A stretch of 64,000 nucleotides of DNA from Ligustrum vulgare (lineage: Eukaryota > Streptophyta > Magnoliopsida > Lamiales > Oleaceae): positions 42,051,026 through 42,115,025 of the forward strand of contig OY743176.1 in NCBI GenBank assembly GCA_963555705.1. The letters run 5' to 3'. A model generated the notes under the pieces. It saw only the letters and a program-made list of their open reading frames with translations, did no database searches and was not told the DNA's origin. This document shows positions 1 to 12,221 of the stretch, in pieces; position 1 is the first letter of the stretch; each line of letters opens with the position of its first letter. Both the position numbers and the translations under genes were made by a program.

Positions 1-679
1 TAGCCATTGTAGCTTCCCGATCCTCCACCACGTTGGCCCTAATCATGGCGACCTCCATGTCTCTATGATATTCCTCTACACTCCTAGAACCTTGCGTGAG
101 CCCCTGCAACCTTTGATAAATATCCCTATGATAGTGGCTTGGGACAAACCTCTTCCTCATGATGGTTTTCATCTCACGCCATGTATCCACCGGCTCTTCA
201 CCATTTCTCCTCCGATCCTTCACCAACTGATCCCACCAATTAATGGCATAATCGGTGAACTCAACAACCGCTAGTTTCACCTTCTTTCCTTCAGAATAAT
301 TGTGGCAATCAAACATCAATTCTACCTTCTTCTCCCAATCTAGGTAAGCCTCCGGATCACTCCTCCCATGAAAAGGTGGAATAGACATTTTTATTTTACC
401 TAGATTATCATCCATCTCATCCCGATCACCACGATCTCTTCTATTATTTGCCCTTTCATTCCTATCTCCTCTACCCCTTCTCCTCCTTACACTATCCACC
501 GATGATTGGATACTACTTCCTTCACTCGCACACTCTTCATCATCAACCCCATATCCAACCCTTTGATTATGTCTCCCCCTATGATCCCTCCGGTCTTCCC
601 TCCTAACTCTAGGACCCGCATAAGTTTGTTCCCTACGCAACTTGTTAATAGTTTCCTCCTTCCTATCCATCCTAGTCAT
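1..679 (-). pseudogene. Ty3/gypsy gag (element G), partial, runs off left edge
   Basis: Read on the minus strand this is a retrotransposon Gag capsid region. It has a basic, Arg-rich N-terminal part, then IPPFHGRSDPEAYLDWEKK, then NWWDQL, a WREMKTIMRKRFVP block and an RLQGLTQGSRSVEEY block. This order is standard for plant Ty3/gypsy Gag (Retrotrans_gag family), which forms the virus-like particle around the element RNA. The frame is open from the ATG at 679 to the left edge. An upstream in-frame segment (about 836-680) lies in another frame and ends in a stop, so the N-terminus is probably frameshifted or this ATG is internal. The primer site and LTR lie just upstream at 1119-2017. Protease, reverse transcriptase and integrase would lie left of the window. 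Confidence 0.85.
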
Positions 680-1118
680 CAACTTCTCAAACTCGTCTCC
701 ATCACACCTACATCATTGTTATTCACTCTATTCATACCTTCCGGTCGTTTGTTGTGGCTCGTTGATGGAGCTGCTGGTTCCCTTCTGTAAATTCCCTGGT
801 TGTCCCCAACTGATGAAGATGATGAATCACGTCTGATAGACATTATTAGCCCTTACAGAAACAAATTCGGAATATTTAGGAAATATTTGGAATTTTCGGA
901 TATTTTTTTTTAATAGTCTGCCAGAGAATTTGACTACGAGTATGGCAGAAAAAACGGAACTGAATTTGGACGAAAAACGAAGAAGAAAAACACTTTTGAA
1001 TTTTTGGGACTGACTCTTATGGATCAAACTGAAAAAAAATTATGACTGACACGAAGAACGCGAAGAACACGAAAAAATCAAGAAAAATCAAGAAACGCAA
1101 GAATCTGAAATAGATCCA

Positions 1119-1131
1119 AGCTCTGATACCA
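1119..1131 (-). other. Primer binding site of element G (initiator Met tRNA)
   Basis: The minus strand reads TGGTATCAGAGCT, the usual complement of the 3' end of plant initiator methionine tRNA. It lies 2 bases inside the LTR edge, between LTR and gag, as expected for a minus-strand LTR element. Confidence 0.85.
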
Positions 1132-1133
1132 GA

Positions 1134-2017
1134 TGACGCGATCTCAGTCGGGGAATCTCGTCGAACAACGCGGAATAACGAAAAATCTAAAACCCTAGGA
1201 AAGATCTAAATCAGATCTGACAAGAAAATTAACAAGAACACAAATAAATAGACGGAAATTAAAATAAGATTGACGATAGGATCTGGACCCAACAATCACG
1301 ATGCAAGAATTGACGATGCGGATTGAAGAACCGAGGTTTTCGAAACGCCACAAGGGATGCCAAATTCCTTGATAAGTTTCTGATTGGAACGCCACAAACA
1401 TTCAGGAGAAATATTTGATAAGTTCTGTAAATTGTTCTTCAAGAACAAGAAAAAAAAGGAATCCTCCTTTTCGAGAGAGAAAATCTCACATTCATTCAAT
1501 AATATCCAAGTTGTTTTTTTACAATGATGAAAAGAAAAATAAATAAGCAAGAAAACCTAAACTAGGGTTTGCCACTAATTGGGCCCAAAACATAAAGGTA
1601 ATTAATAAACAAAACGGAATTAAATTAACAAAACGCGTGATTCCGGGAAATCAGATTTACGGCCGTGAGAACTGATTTACGGCCGTAAATGTCCTTCTGC
1701 ATAAGTCTTACGGTCGTGACCATTTTCATTACGGCCGTAACTATAAAATTCTGCAATTCTTAATTCAAATCCGAGGCGGAGTTATGGCCGTGAGGATTTG
1801 AGTTTTACGGCCGTGAACTTGAGTTTTACGGCCGTGAAGTTTATTCTTACGGCCGTAAGAATCTTTCTGCACAATTTCTTGATTATTTGTCTCGGCTTGA
1901 TCCTTTCGCCTTCTCGACTCGACTCCAGCATGAAACTTGTGTCGTTTCCTGCGTAGATCACTGTCGCATTGCCGATAGGTCGACTTCTCCTTTGGTCTCC
2001 TACTTCGGATCACATCA
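1134..2017 (-). mobile_element. 5' LTR of element G
   Basis: On the minus strand the segment begins TGATGTGATCC and ends GCGTCA, giving TG..CA ends, and it is followed directly by the primer site. The same LTR design occurs at 33383-34314, 49652-50372, 51918-52716 and 55585-56272: the TGATGTGATCC start, a cluster of TTACGGCCGTAA palindromes, then a block rich in AACGCCACAAG and CTTGATAAGTT. It is 884 bp long. The flank on the right is ATCCA; the matching target duplication would lie left of the window. Confidence 0.85.
1655..1862. repeat. Cluster of TTACGGCCGTAA palindromes in LTR G
   Basis: About eight copies of the 12-bp palindrome TTACGGCCGTAA, or one- or two-base variants such as TTACGGCCGTGA, occur at irregular spacing in the U3 part of the LTR. 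They stand out as CpG-containing words in an AT-rich context. The function is unknown. Confidence 0.85.
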
Positions 2018-5000
2018 ATCCATCTTTGCAAAATCTACAAACAACCAATATTCAACCCCAAGACCACAATTTTTTGGCGTCTCAACCGTACCCTATACCC
2101 CCCTCCACCGTCACCGGCGTTGAACCCACCGATCGCAGACTACTACCATCTTCCTATCCTCTCTGAACCGTCCAACCCTCCTCCATGAATCAGCCACAAA
2201 CAATCCCCCAACTACCCCCTTTGGCATTTGCGGCGCATAGAGCTCTTCTTGAAACCCTAGGCACGAATTTAGGGAATTCAAGTGCAGGGTATTCCGCATT
2301 GATTCAGGTCCCTGGATTGATTCCATTGGTTTCAGAATAACCAAAAACCCTTGGGGTAGCCTCCGACCACCAATATTCATCCAGAAATCCCACATTGGGA
2401 AGCGTGCTCGTAGCTGTCCCATCAATTTCGTACTATTCCAATCAGAATCTGGTTATGGGACCTATGCCATTGGTTTCAGAGGCCCCAATTTACCCCGGGG
2501 TCATCCCAGATTCCATTACTCTTAAACGATGTTCAACATTGGGAAATGTGCTATTTGGCACTCATTCCGATGCAACAGGTTCTACTGCGAATTTGGATCT
2601 GCAATCATCACCATTGGCTCTAGAGCACCTTCAAACCATGGAAATGTTATCAAATCTAGTTAATTCTAACAATTGTGGGTTGAATTCTACACTCAAAAAC
2701 GCGTATTTTGGCACGAATTTTGAGGCAGCAAACTTCTAGTGGGAATTTAGCTCTAAACCTTCACCAGCAGCTCCATAACACCTAAAAACCTTGGATTTTT
2801 CATCCATCTCGAATATTGTTGTGAATCACAGTGCACTGGGAATTGTGCCAACAAGCACGCATATCGAGGCAGTGATTTCTGTGCTTTCTGGTGCGAATAT
2901 GATCATGAAACCTATTCCATTAGCTTCAGGACACCAACAAATGGTTGGGGTCACTCCCTTGGTTTCTACGACTCCTAGCTCTATTGCATTGGGAAGCGTA
3001 CCTTTGAGCACGCAAAAATGAGGTGGTAAATTCAATTGCTCCAGCCTCAAACCAAAACACCAGATCTGTTCCAACCACTTTTGCTCGGTCTAATACACTT
3101 GAAAAGACCCTAGTGGATACTTTGGTGAAGTGTAATGCCCCTTTGAGTAATGTTCGTCCACCTAGGGATACACGGAGACCACCTAAAGGTGTGCAACCCC
3201 CACCACAACAAGCTGCCCCGCAAGGTAATACGCCTCCACCTCGTGCTACTGAAGTATCTGCTACAATTCCTGGGAAGATATGTTATGCAGTTTCCTTGGC
3301 TAGGAAACCTACTGTCACTCAGACTGAGCGGAGCCAGAATAAGTCATTTGCATCTGTCACGCAGACACCCCCAGATTCCTTTTCCACAAGTTCTCTACTA
3401 AGACCCCCTCATTACACTTGAATGAGCCTGCTGCTGCGCTATACAAGTTCACCCTTGTTGGAAAATTTATGAATAGGAAGCCTCCTATCAATAATGTTCA
3501 TAAGAGTTTCCTCAAATTTAGGTATAATGGTGACTTTTCTATTGGTCTTATTGATGCACATCATATCCTTATTCACTTGTCGCATGAGGATGATTATGCT
3601 CGGCTTTTCCTCAAGCCCTCGTGGTATATTGATGGGTGCCTTATGAGGGCCATCAAATGGACTCATGCTTTTAACCCGGCTTATGAGAGCCCTATTGTCC
3701 CTATTTGGGTCTCTTTTCCATTATTGCCCATACATTTTCGTGCAAAGGGTGCTCTATTTGATTTAGCTAGGGCTATTGGGATGCCATGGCCCATTGATGA
3801 GGCTACTACTGATTTGAGGAGGCCTAGTGAGGCCAGAGTTTACATTGAGCAACGTTGACTTATCTTTTGCTCTTCCGGATTGCATATGGATTCAACGCGG
3901 GAAATATTTCGGGGTATTGGCAGGTTGTTGTTATGATAAGAAGCCAACTTTTTGCAGCCGTTGCAGATATTTGGGGCACAATGTTGATAAATGTCTAATT
4001 GGTAGGCCTATTGCTCCTACTTCTGCTCCTCCTTCTTCTTCTCCTGTTCTTAGTGCTCCTGTTGTTACTTCTTATGCCCTTCCTCCAATACCTGTTGATA
4101 GGTTGAAGGATAAGGGAAATGGGAAGTTAATAAATGATCAACCCAGACAGTGGGTGGCGGTACCTAGAGCTTCCAGCAGCCAGCAGGGCCTCAGTTCTTC
4201 TGGTGTCTCTCTTTAGCAGACTTCCACTATTCCATGCCCACTTACTACTGTTCAGTCTACTAGTTTGACTACTTTAGCTCAGCCAGTTCATATTCAGACT
4301 CTTACTTCGACAATTGCTCAGCTGCTTCCTCCTACAGCTATTGTTTCGCCAGTGGTTCATCCATTACAGCAGCAACGATCTTTCATTATGACACCACCTC
4401 TTGTGGTTGTTTCAAATTTCAGTACTACACCTACATAAGTTATCCACAGATTCCTCAGTTACCCGCTCTTACTACTGAGTTCATACCACAGGTTCAGACA
4501 GAGGCTACACAGACCATTCCTACATCTATTGAGCCTATTTCAGTGACAGCCCCTACCATAGCTGAGCATCCTCTACAGGCTCCTATTGAGGTACCTCCCA
4601 TCTCTCCTACTCCAGCACCTTCTATACAGGCACCACCTACAGCTACACCCATCAGCTCCCCACCATCTGTAGAGACAGCACAGTCATCTCATGGGTCAGC
4701 AGGGATAGGTCCACAGCTTCTTGCTCAGGGTATACTGACAGAGTTAGGTTCAGAGCACTCAAAGGTTAAGCAGTTTTTGTTAGACCACTTCAAGGCAAAA
4801 CACTGCATGAAGATCACATCCTCTTTAAGATTTGCTATTGAAGACCTGGTCCTCAAGCTCTTTGGAGAGCCCCCATCAGCTAAGCCCTCTAGTACTCAGA
4901 CTTCCACATCTTCATCCACTCCTTCTCCTACATCGAGACAGGATAAGGTGAAGGCACTGATTCAGGGTGACATTGATGGGATGGGTTTGGGAGACTGCAT

Positions 5001-5509
5001 GCAGAATACTGAGGCAGATTTACCATCAGCTACATCATCTTCATCTGGGGCACCTACACTACAGGTCCCCTCAGTCACTAATTCAACCACATCACACATG
5101 GGCCCTATCTCGAGATCAGAGGCACCTGCATTCCGCCCTACCCATGGTCCATGGGTGGGGGATCCTCTTGCCATCAGAGATATTCCATGTCCCAGACGTC
5201 ATCCTTCACCAAGTAGTGACCCAGAGTACACAGAGGACTACACGGACTACTATGATCCAGATATGTTCTAGAGTAGGCGCATGACCAGATCTATGACACA
5301 TATGAGGGTCCATCCCCGGGAGTGCCCTTGACTACATTTACTTATCTTTGTATAATCTGCTTTAAGTTTCATTTGACATTTATTTTGTGGCGTTTTACAT
5401 TTGTTAGAGGTCAGTTTCATGCCCCCCTCCTTTTATTTGTTTTTCGCATTTTATGATATAAAATAAGCCACACAAGTGGTATTGCTTAAAAAAAAAAAAA
5501 AAAAAAAAA
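2018..5509 (+). mobile_element. LINE-like element with ORF1 only and a poly(A) tail
   Basis: This 3.5-kb stretch holds a decayed ORF1 with a DUF4283 domain and a CCHC zinc knuckle, a short 3' UTR, and about 22 A residues at 5488-5509. Plant L1-type LINEs normally follow ORF1 with an endonuclease/reverse transcriptase ORF2. No trace of ORF2 is visible here; the proline/serine/threonine-rich ORF1 tail runs straight to a stop at 5271 and then to the poly(A). The 5' end is not defined: element G's LTR abuts on the left, and 2018 is only the LTR boundary. No target duplication could be identified. Confidence 0.65.
2395..5271 (+). pseudogene. LINE ORF1-like protein (DUF4283 plus CCHC knuckle), disrupted
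   Basis: Several open segments in different frames read as one nucleic-acid-binding ORF1. The N-terminal parts (2395-2739, 2791-3021, 3023-3421) are low-complexity and proline-rich. The segment 3418-3858 is a DUF4283 domain, recognisable from FTLVGKFMNRKPP, LKFRYNGDFSIGLID and PIWVSFPLLPIHF. A frame change near 3850 leads into WIQRGKYFGVLAGCCYDKKP and a knuckle C-x2-C-x4-H-x4-C (CSRCRYLGHNVDKC) near 3953-3997. The tail (4543-5271) is rich in P, S, T and Q and ends YYDPDMF. Stops at 4214-4216 and near 4438, and at least two frame changes, mean it cannot make full-length protein. In intact LINEs ORF1 binds element RNA. The start is a guess. Confidence 0.7.
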
Positions 5510-7895
5510 CCCTCAACTTATAGTAAAAGTAAATGATCCCCAAGAAATTTTCTAATTTAAATTATTCCCAACTTGGACAAAATTGGTCAAATAAATGTTG
5601 ACTTGACTAAATAAATATTTGACTTGCCAAATTAGAAATGAGTTGTAACAAGGTGTGTGTCCGTCCGAAAATCTCCGTACCTTGAAAGGGGGAGTTAAAC
5701 AAATTGAAAAGGATGCTCTTGCAACACATGCAAGAGATGAAGGACTACCAAAAATAAATAAAGAAAAGAGTAAAAACGTGATTTGAAAAGGAATACTTAC
5801 CTGCACCCATGCACAACAGAAATAGAGAAAAACCATGTGTAGCTTCAGATCGTTGTGATTCTACAGTGACAGAAGGAAGAACTTGTGAATTGTTCTCCAA
5901 TAGAAAATGTAGAGAGTGGCATTTTGGCAAGCTCTTTGTTTTGATATATATATATGTAAAACAAATCGAAAATTGACTACATTTTTAAGAAATTAATATT
6001 TTTTTATAAAAATTTCATCTAATTCTTCAAAATATATGATAATTGTTTAAAATTTCAGCTTAATAAAAAAAATCACATATCATATATCAAGAAGTAATAT
6101 GTCATTATAAAATATTAGGAAAACCAAAAAATTGATTAGTAAAATATTTATGATAAGTCGTAGAAAAAAATATGAAAAGCAAAAATAAATTAATTTAGGA
6201 GCATATTTTATAATGAAAAAAAAGTTTAATAGTATGTAAATTTAAACAAAAAAAATAATAATTTATTTTTAGTTTTCCCAAAAAAAATTAGAAATTATTT
6301 ATTTTATATTCTTAGTTAGAATATAATTAAAAAATTAACTTTGTTTATATGGATTAATTAATGATTTTAATAAGAATTTAAGTGTCTTATTGACAAAGGA
6401 GAAAAATATCTAAATGTATTGTAAATATAATTGCATTCAATTAATGAAAATAAATTAAATGTTGTGGATAATATTGACTAGAAATATAATAATAATTTAA
6501 TAGTAAAAATGGGAAATCAAAAGTTTCTACTGATCTCCACTTATAATATATTTTTTTATTTCTTTATATTTATGTATGTAGAATTGATAGAAAACATAAT
6601 TATTTAATAGTGAAATGAGAAATTAAAAATCGTCTCACTTTTAATAAATGGTTAGCCACTACTATTTTTGTTTGATAAACCACAATTTTAAATAATTTTC
6701 TTAATGACATAAACAACGTAAACGAATAAATTTCTACTATGTTGTTTTATCTCTTTTAATTTTTAATTAAGCTCTCCAAAACCCTAAAACTATTTTTGTT
6801 TTCCCGAACATGATAAAAACAAACTCAAATTTACATAATGAGTTTCGTCTCTAATGTATGCAGTTGTACACACCTTATGCCCTCCCTTGCATTTAGCATC
6901 TTTTTGGTGGCAATTTCTTCAAACTTATTTTTAACCACATACTTTATCCCGAAAATATTATATTCTTTGTTCATAAACAAATAATTTTTAAACACTATTT
7001 GGAGGCAATTAAAATCGAATTTTAATCTAAATCAAAGTTAATAAATTAATTTTAAATACACATTTTATGGGTCATAGCTTTTCAACCGTACATTTCATCA
7101 ACTTTTATTAAAATCTGATTTTAATCTACAGCAAACAGAAGCTTAATTGATTTCCTTTTTTCCTATCTTCTATCTCTTTCTATCTCCGTTAATGGATTCT
7201 TTCTTGTACTCCCAATATATAATATAATGCAAATTTTCATTTTTCTGTCCACGCTTGATTTTCATTTTAAAGAGTTAATTTGAAAAATAGTTTTTTGAAT
7301 AGTGATGTTTAGGAGAATGTGATTTAAGTGAAGAGAGAATTTTTTTTTTTTTTTTAATTTTTAACAGCTTTCAAACAACTATTTGAAATGGATTCCATGA
7401 CATGAAATTGCAGAAAGAAATGCACTGAGAGAAAATACAAGTGTGATTTACAATGTATTCTTTAAATTGTTTATAAATCAATTCATAAACAATAAAATTT
7501 CTCAAACTATTTTTTAACCACGCATATTTTTTTAGATCATTTTTCATTCACATATTTTATATTGAAAATAAAAAAATTTTATTTATAAACTGAATTACAA
7601 TGGCCACTAGGCACACCTCGATGGTAATATAATTACTAAGCCTTTAGTAAATAACGTTTATAATTTTTTTGTTTATAAATGGACACATAACACCAGAGCA
7701 GTACTTGTGTTTTTTGAGGCCTGAGACGAATTGTACACCGTAGGAAAAATGGGCCCATGTAGCTGGCAGCGAACTTTACGGGGATTTTTTTTTTTTTAAA
7801 AAAAAAAGGAAAGACTAAAAATGACAATAAAATTCAAATTCATACAAGACAAATGTACTAAATAATATGCAAACTCAACATAAAATTAAAATTTT
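5510..7895. other. AT-rich intergenic stretch
   Basis: No gene is recognised. The stretch is strongly AT-rich with poly(A)/poly(T) runs. A possible minus-strand first exon at about 5794-5930 (ATG shortly downstream of a TATATATA run, ending at a good GTAAGT donor) has no recognisable protein and no visible second exon. A partial copy of the small MITE family listed at 13044-13200 lies at about 7440-7580. Confidence 0.6.
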
Positions 7896-8132
7896 CCTAA
7901 CGTTTTGTTAGGCTGCTTCTACTGCAACCACTTCTACATATTCTTGGAAGGCAATTAATTCTTTTAATCAACAAAATTCAATCTCTCCATAGATTGTAGA
8001 TGCCAAACTTATTCTCCTTACCTTTTGTTAGATTGCTTCTACCACAATTACCGCATTTATTCTTGAAAGGAAACTAATTCTTTGAGTCAACAAAAGTCAA
8101 CACCTCCCTAGATCATAGACCCCAAACTTCTT
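7896..8132. repeat. Two tandem copies of a ~120-bp unit
   Basis: Two diverged direct copies each run from GTTAGGCTGCTTCTAC or its variant GTTAGATTGCTTCTAC, through CTTGGAAGGCAATTAATTC or a close variant, to ATGCCAAACTT or ACCCCAAACTT. No coding function is seen. Confidence 0.6.
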
Positions 8133-8852
8133 CTTCTCAAAAGTTGCTGTCCACAAGTACAGTTCATCAACACCTAATTGGAATGTGAAATTCTTTCCTT
8201 TCTAAATCCTTAAACTCCATATCTTTTCTCTCTTATTTTTCCATATGGAGCCTAATGCTTTCCCCAACTTTCACCAACCCACAATCCTAATCCAGGCCAT
8301 GATTAACAATAAATAGTACTTAGATAATAATCTCGATTTATTAGAATTTTCAGTTCAGACAAGGCATCTATAAGTAGGAAACAAACAACAATTCTGGTAA
8401 CTAGAGAAAGAAAACAAAGCTGAGGAATTTTCTGGGTGCAGGTGTATTGCATTAACAAAAACCCAAAGAACAAAAACAATCTGAAACACCAAAAGTATTC
8501 GTCTGAAGTTCTTGGAAATGCTGTGTTTAGTGTTCTTGCCTGCAAGGGAAAAAAATGGGACCTGAGACGGTTGTCTCACTCGACTCTAAAGAGGCCTGGC
8601 CCTGCATAGCACTATCTCATTAGTTCATTTAAAAGTCAACAATTTCGGAAGATCAAAGATTCTTGCATATCATTTTTTTTCAAAAAAATTGACCAACAAA
8701 ATATTGACACGTAGCTTTTTATAAAAAAATATTTATAAACGAGTTACAGTACATTAGTCTATGTTCTTTAACGCAATCATTATAATTTATAAACAACACA
8801 ATTTTTTATAACTTTTTAATCATACGTATTTTATCTTTGAATTATTAATGGA
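8133..8852. other. Intergenic stretch with a partial MITE copy
   Basis: No gene is recognised. A partial copy of the small MITE family lies at about 8760-8850, recognised by ATTATAATTTATAAACAACAC followed by TTTTTAATCATAC. Short open frames at 8303-8579 have no family resemblance and look spurious. Confidence 0.5.
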
Positions 8853-9584
8853 GATTTTGCATGGAAGACATTATAATGCATAATGTACACAAAATTTAAC
8901 ACTTTCTCAAAATGTGCTAAAAAATGACTAATTTTGGGCTTGAAATATCTAATTTACCCTTCATTCCACTTTTGGAAAAATTATTATTGTAATGATGAAA
9001 TGCTTGATTGGATATATATATATATATCAAATCACACATGAAACCAACAATTTTCACATTTTTCTTCCATCTCCATTGACACTTGAAGAAGATAGAATTA
9101 GAGATTCCACATTCTATTTGGAGAGGTAAGCATTTTCAAATTGTTTTTATCTATTTATTTGCTCTAATTATTTTGATGTTGTTAAATAACTCATTCTTAA
9201 AATTAATTGGAATTTTGAGGAACATTGATTTGGACTAAGATGACTTATATTTGGACTAAGATGACTAAGATGACTTATATTTCCTCATAAATGTATGAAG
9301 ATTATCCATTATTGTATTATTCTTCATACCATATATCATTCTTTAGCATATTTTGTCATTTGGTAGTTGAATATTCATGAATGACATTAATTTTTTCATG
9401 AAGAATCTGGTTTGAACTCCTGCAATTAATGCCTAGACACACAGTGCGAAATGTCGATTTTGACGAGTCATATTTTATATGGTTTAACACAATACACCAT
9501 AGTTGGTTTAGTTTATGTTATGTTATGAAAGTCAGACATATGAAATGTGTGCTTCGATGACTTACCTATATTATATTTTCAGGA

Positions 9585-9662
9585 ATGAATGATAATTTGA
9601 GATTCATTGTCTCGCATGGCGGACACTTTGTGCACTTAGATGTTGAATGGAAGTGCGAGTAA
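9585..9662 (+). pseudogene. MULE transposase N-terminal (PB1-like) fragment
   Basis: A 25-residue peptide, MNDNLRFIVSHGGHFVHLDV followed by EWKCE, ends at a TAA and resembles the start of plant Mutator-type transposase ORFs (PB1-like domain). It follows a splice acceptor (TATATTTTCAG) just before the ATG. A matching donor, GAGAGGTAAGC, lies at about 9122-9130, so the 5' leader was probably spliced. Nothing of the DDE core follows. The assignment rests on short similarity from memory and is tentative. Confidence 0.4.
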
Positions 9663-10281
9663 ACAAAATTATGTCTATTGTAGTGCCTAGGGATATTACA
9701 GTGAAATCGGTTGATCGACATGATATTGTAGTTAGTAAGGATGACATTTTGAAATTGTAGTTCATTAATGATAATGCACAATCCTCCTATTACTGAGTTT
9801 AATACTACATACGTTACTTTGATAAAACATTAAGAGCTCAATTATTTATTTTTTATCAAATGACATGAACCAAAATATAATAACTAACATAAACTTCCAA
9901 TGGATTAAGAGACATGGTCATTAATTTCTTCTAACGCTTTCTTCTTTTCCTCGTGAAAGACACATGTGTATAGATCGATAGTACTACAGTGTAAGTGGAA
10001 CGATAATTTCTCTTTGTACCGAATTGTCAATCGCGACATCCTCTGCAATTGTCGGGAGCAAATATTGTGGCTCTACTAAAGAATGGACCATATAATATTA
10101 AAAACACAATTAAAATCTCATGTCAATGAACACAAACCAATAAGTACCATCAACAACATGTTCACATATAGAGCGACAATCATGGACATCATACCAATAT
10201 TCTCGTTATGGTTCGAAGCCTTATTTCAAAGCAATTATGAAATATTATTGAAGTATTCTTGAAAAAGACCTAGTAGGTTTG

Positions 10282-10485
10282 CTATTGTGGTTGCTTCGTT
10301 GATGTCCAACTAACAATTTGTGGTGTTTGAAATCCTAACTGCTCACCAAAACATGAATTTTGTAATTCTTGTTTCTGAGTGACATCCAATTTATCTAACA
10401 ACGATTTAACATACTTCAATTGGCATTGTTGTGAAATATGAGTGTGAAGTTGCTCTACCTCAGTTAATACAAATGGAAAACTCAT
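10282..10485 (-). pseudogene. DUF1985-like fragment (Ulp1-type MULE cargo)
   Basis: The 67-residue minus-strand frame contains LKYVKSLLDKLDVTQKQELQ followed by NSCFGEQLG. This matches the pattern of the DUF1985 domain (a stretch of the form L..L...Q...F..SCFG..L), which in plants sits in front of a Ulp1-like cysteine protease in MULE-carried genes. No protease part is visible. The plus strand of 11150-11340 could be its leader read in reverse, but this is not certain. Confidence 0.4.
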
Positions 10486-11580
10486 CTACAGAACAAAACA
10501 TTGACGATGTCATTTTCAAAAAATAACAAATTATTTGCACATTATAAGGATGAGAATGTAGAACTCATCTGTCAAGAATGAAGGAAACATGAACAACTGA
10601 CAAGAATTGCGAAATGACTAATATATGATGGAAATGTGAACAATTGTTGAGAAATCCAGAACTCATCTGTTGAGAATAACAATTTTTCTTGATAGATTGA
10701 GAATCAATCGGGAAAGTAATTCGGCAGATTAATGCATGCTCGAGAATACATTTCATTTTTATTTCAGAATTTCACTTCTAACCTATCCATCACTATCTAG
10801 ATAACATAAACCTAAAAAAATTTGCAATTTCATATCAAATACACATTAGCAACAATTCAATACTTGTGTGTGCAAAACCAAATTGACATTTAAGTGTCTC
10901 TAACTAATATTATTCACATATAGGATTTTTTGTAAGATTAAAATTACATTCAACATATCTTAGTAAACAACAACCACGAAATTAACAAACGAAAAAACCT
11001 TAGCTCTCTTTAACCATAGCCTTGATCAACAACATTTTGAAAACCATTTTTTAACATCACCTACAAACAAAATAATATGTGTGTGTGTGTGTATAAACCA
11101 AGAATTGTCAAAATAGGATATAAAAAACCTTTATAGAATTGGTGAACAATCCCCGTCTTCTCCAGATGGAATGAACAATAATGTCGCCCTACCCAAGTAG
11201 GAAATGAGATGAAACTCTGAAATAACGTTTGCATGAGGGAGATTCCAGCAACGGTTGAAGACCCTAGACGTCAACACTCAACGGAAGTTACTAAAACAAG
11301 CAAACCCAGGCCAAAGTTATTGCACGATGAACATCATGTAGTGAACTCACAACCTTGAATTCTAACTAGGGAAGACCCAAATCTATGGATATGGTGTCCA
11401 TTTTTTATACAAATATTTTTATCAAGTCAAAGCATTGTAAGTAGAACTTAAGAGAAATTAAAATTTCTTTTAAGGGCAAATAAGTCATAAATTGTCATAT
11501 TTGTCAAAGTTGTGAAAAATGTGTTATTTTTGTTGATGCAAAGCTAAAATGTGTTATGTGATGTAGTTTCCTCTTTTTTA

Positions 11581-12221
11581 ATCATATATTTTTCCTTAAA
11601 TATATAAATAAATCATTAAATATATAAATAAATCAATTTATAATTGTGAACAGAGAGTTATTATAGTGCGGATCTAGATGAGATAGGTTGGCTCCTCAAT
11701 TTTCACTATATCTAATTGGGGTGACTATATTGTCCCCATAAAACTTAATTTCTATACCACAATTTGAAATATTTTTATATGTTTACAAAATAGACATAAA
11801 TTAAATGACATTAACATCCTTTTAATTTTTCTCACTAATTTTTATTTATATCACAGTCTCTCAAATAACTCTCTCTATCTATACTTATTTTTCTAAATCA
11901 TCTTTTTCTTCTCTTATCTATACTTATTTAAAGAGCAATTGATTACTGGTTTCAAATGACCATCAATATGAAAATGCAAGAATTTCAAGAAAAAGTGGGT
12001 CATCAAAAGAAGTAAAGGGAAGAAACGTTTTTCTTAATCCAGGAAATTTTCGTGTCATGTCGAATATTTAATAGTCCAATATTACCCTTCTTCAAACAAG
12101 CTTATAGTTAATTAAGATCGTTGACAAACTTATCTGATTAGCACTCATAAATACACTATCTAACAGACAGGTAAAGAATGGCAACACCATTAACAAATTT
12201 CACGATGACAAGCCTTGAGAA
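11581..12221. other. Intergenic stretch
   Basis: No gene is recognised. It starts with another partial copy of the small MITE family (about 11571-11680, TTTTTTAATCATAT ... ATATAAATAAATCAATTTATAATT). The rest is AT-rich without a pattern. Confidence 0.5.

Larger units (their letters stand above)
8853..11580. mobile_element. Probable decayed MULE (Mutator-like) with a DUF1985-type cargo
   Basis: The two ends are similar in inverted orientation but diverged: a left segment of about 110 bp ending TTTACCCTT, and a right segment whose complement ends TTTGCCCTT. Inside, the left end has a spliced leader and a short PB1-like peptide on the plus strand. The right end has a DUF1985-like fragment on the minus strand. 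Plant MULEs that carry Ulp1/DUF1985 genes opposite a transposase are known, and this arrangement fits a deleted relative. The transposase core is missing. The limits and a 9-bp target duplication are not secure. Confidence 0.45.
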
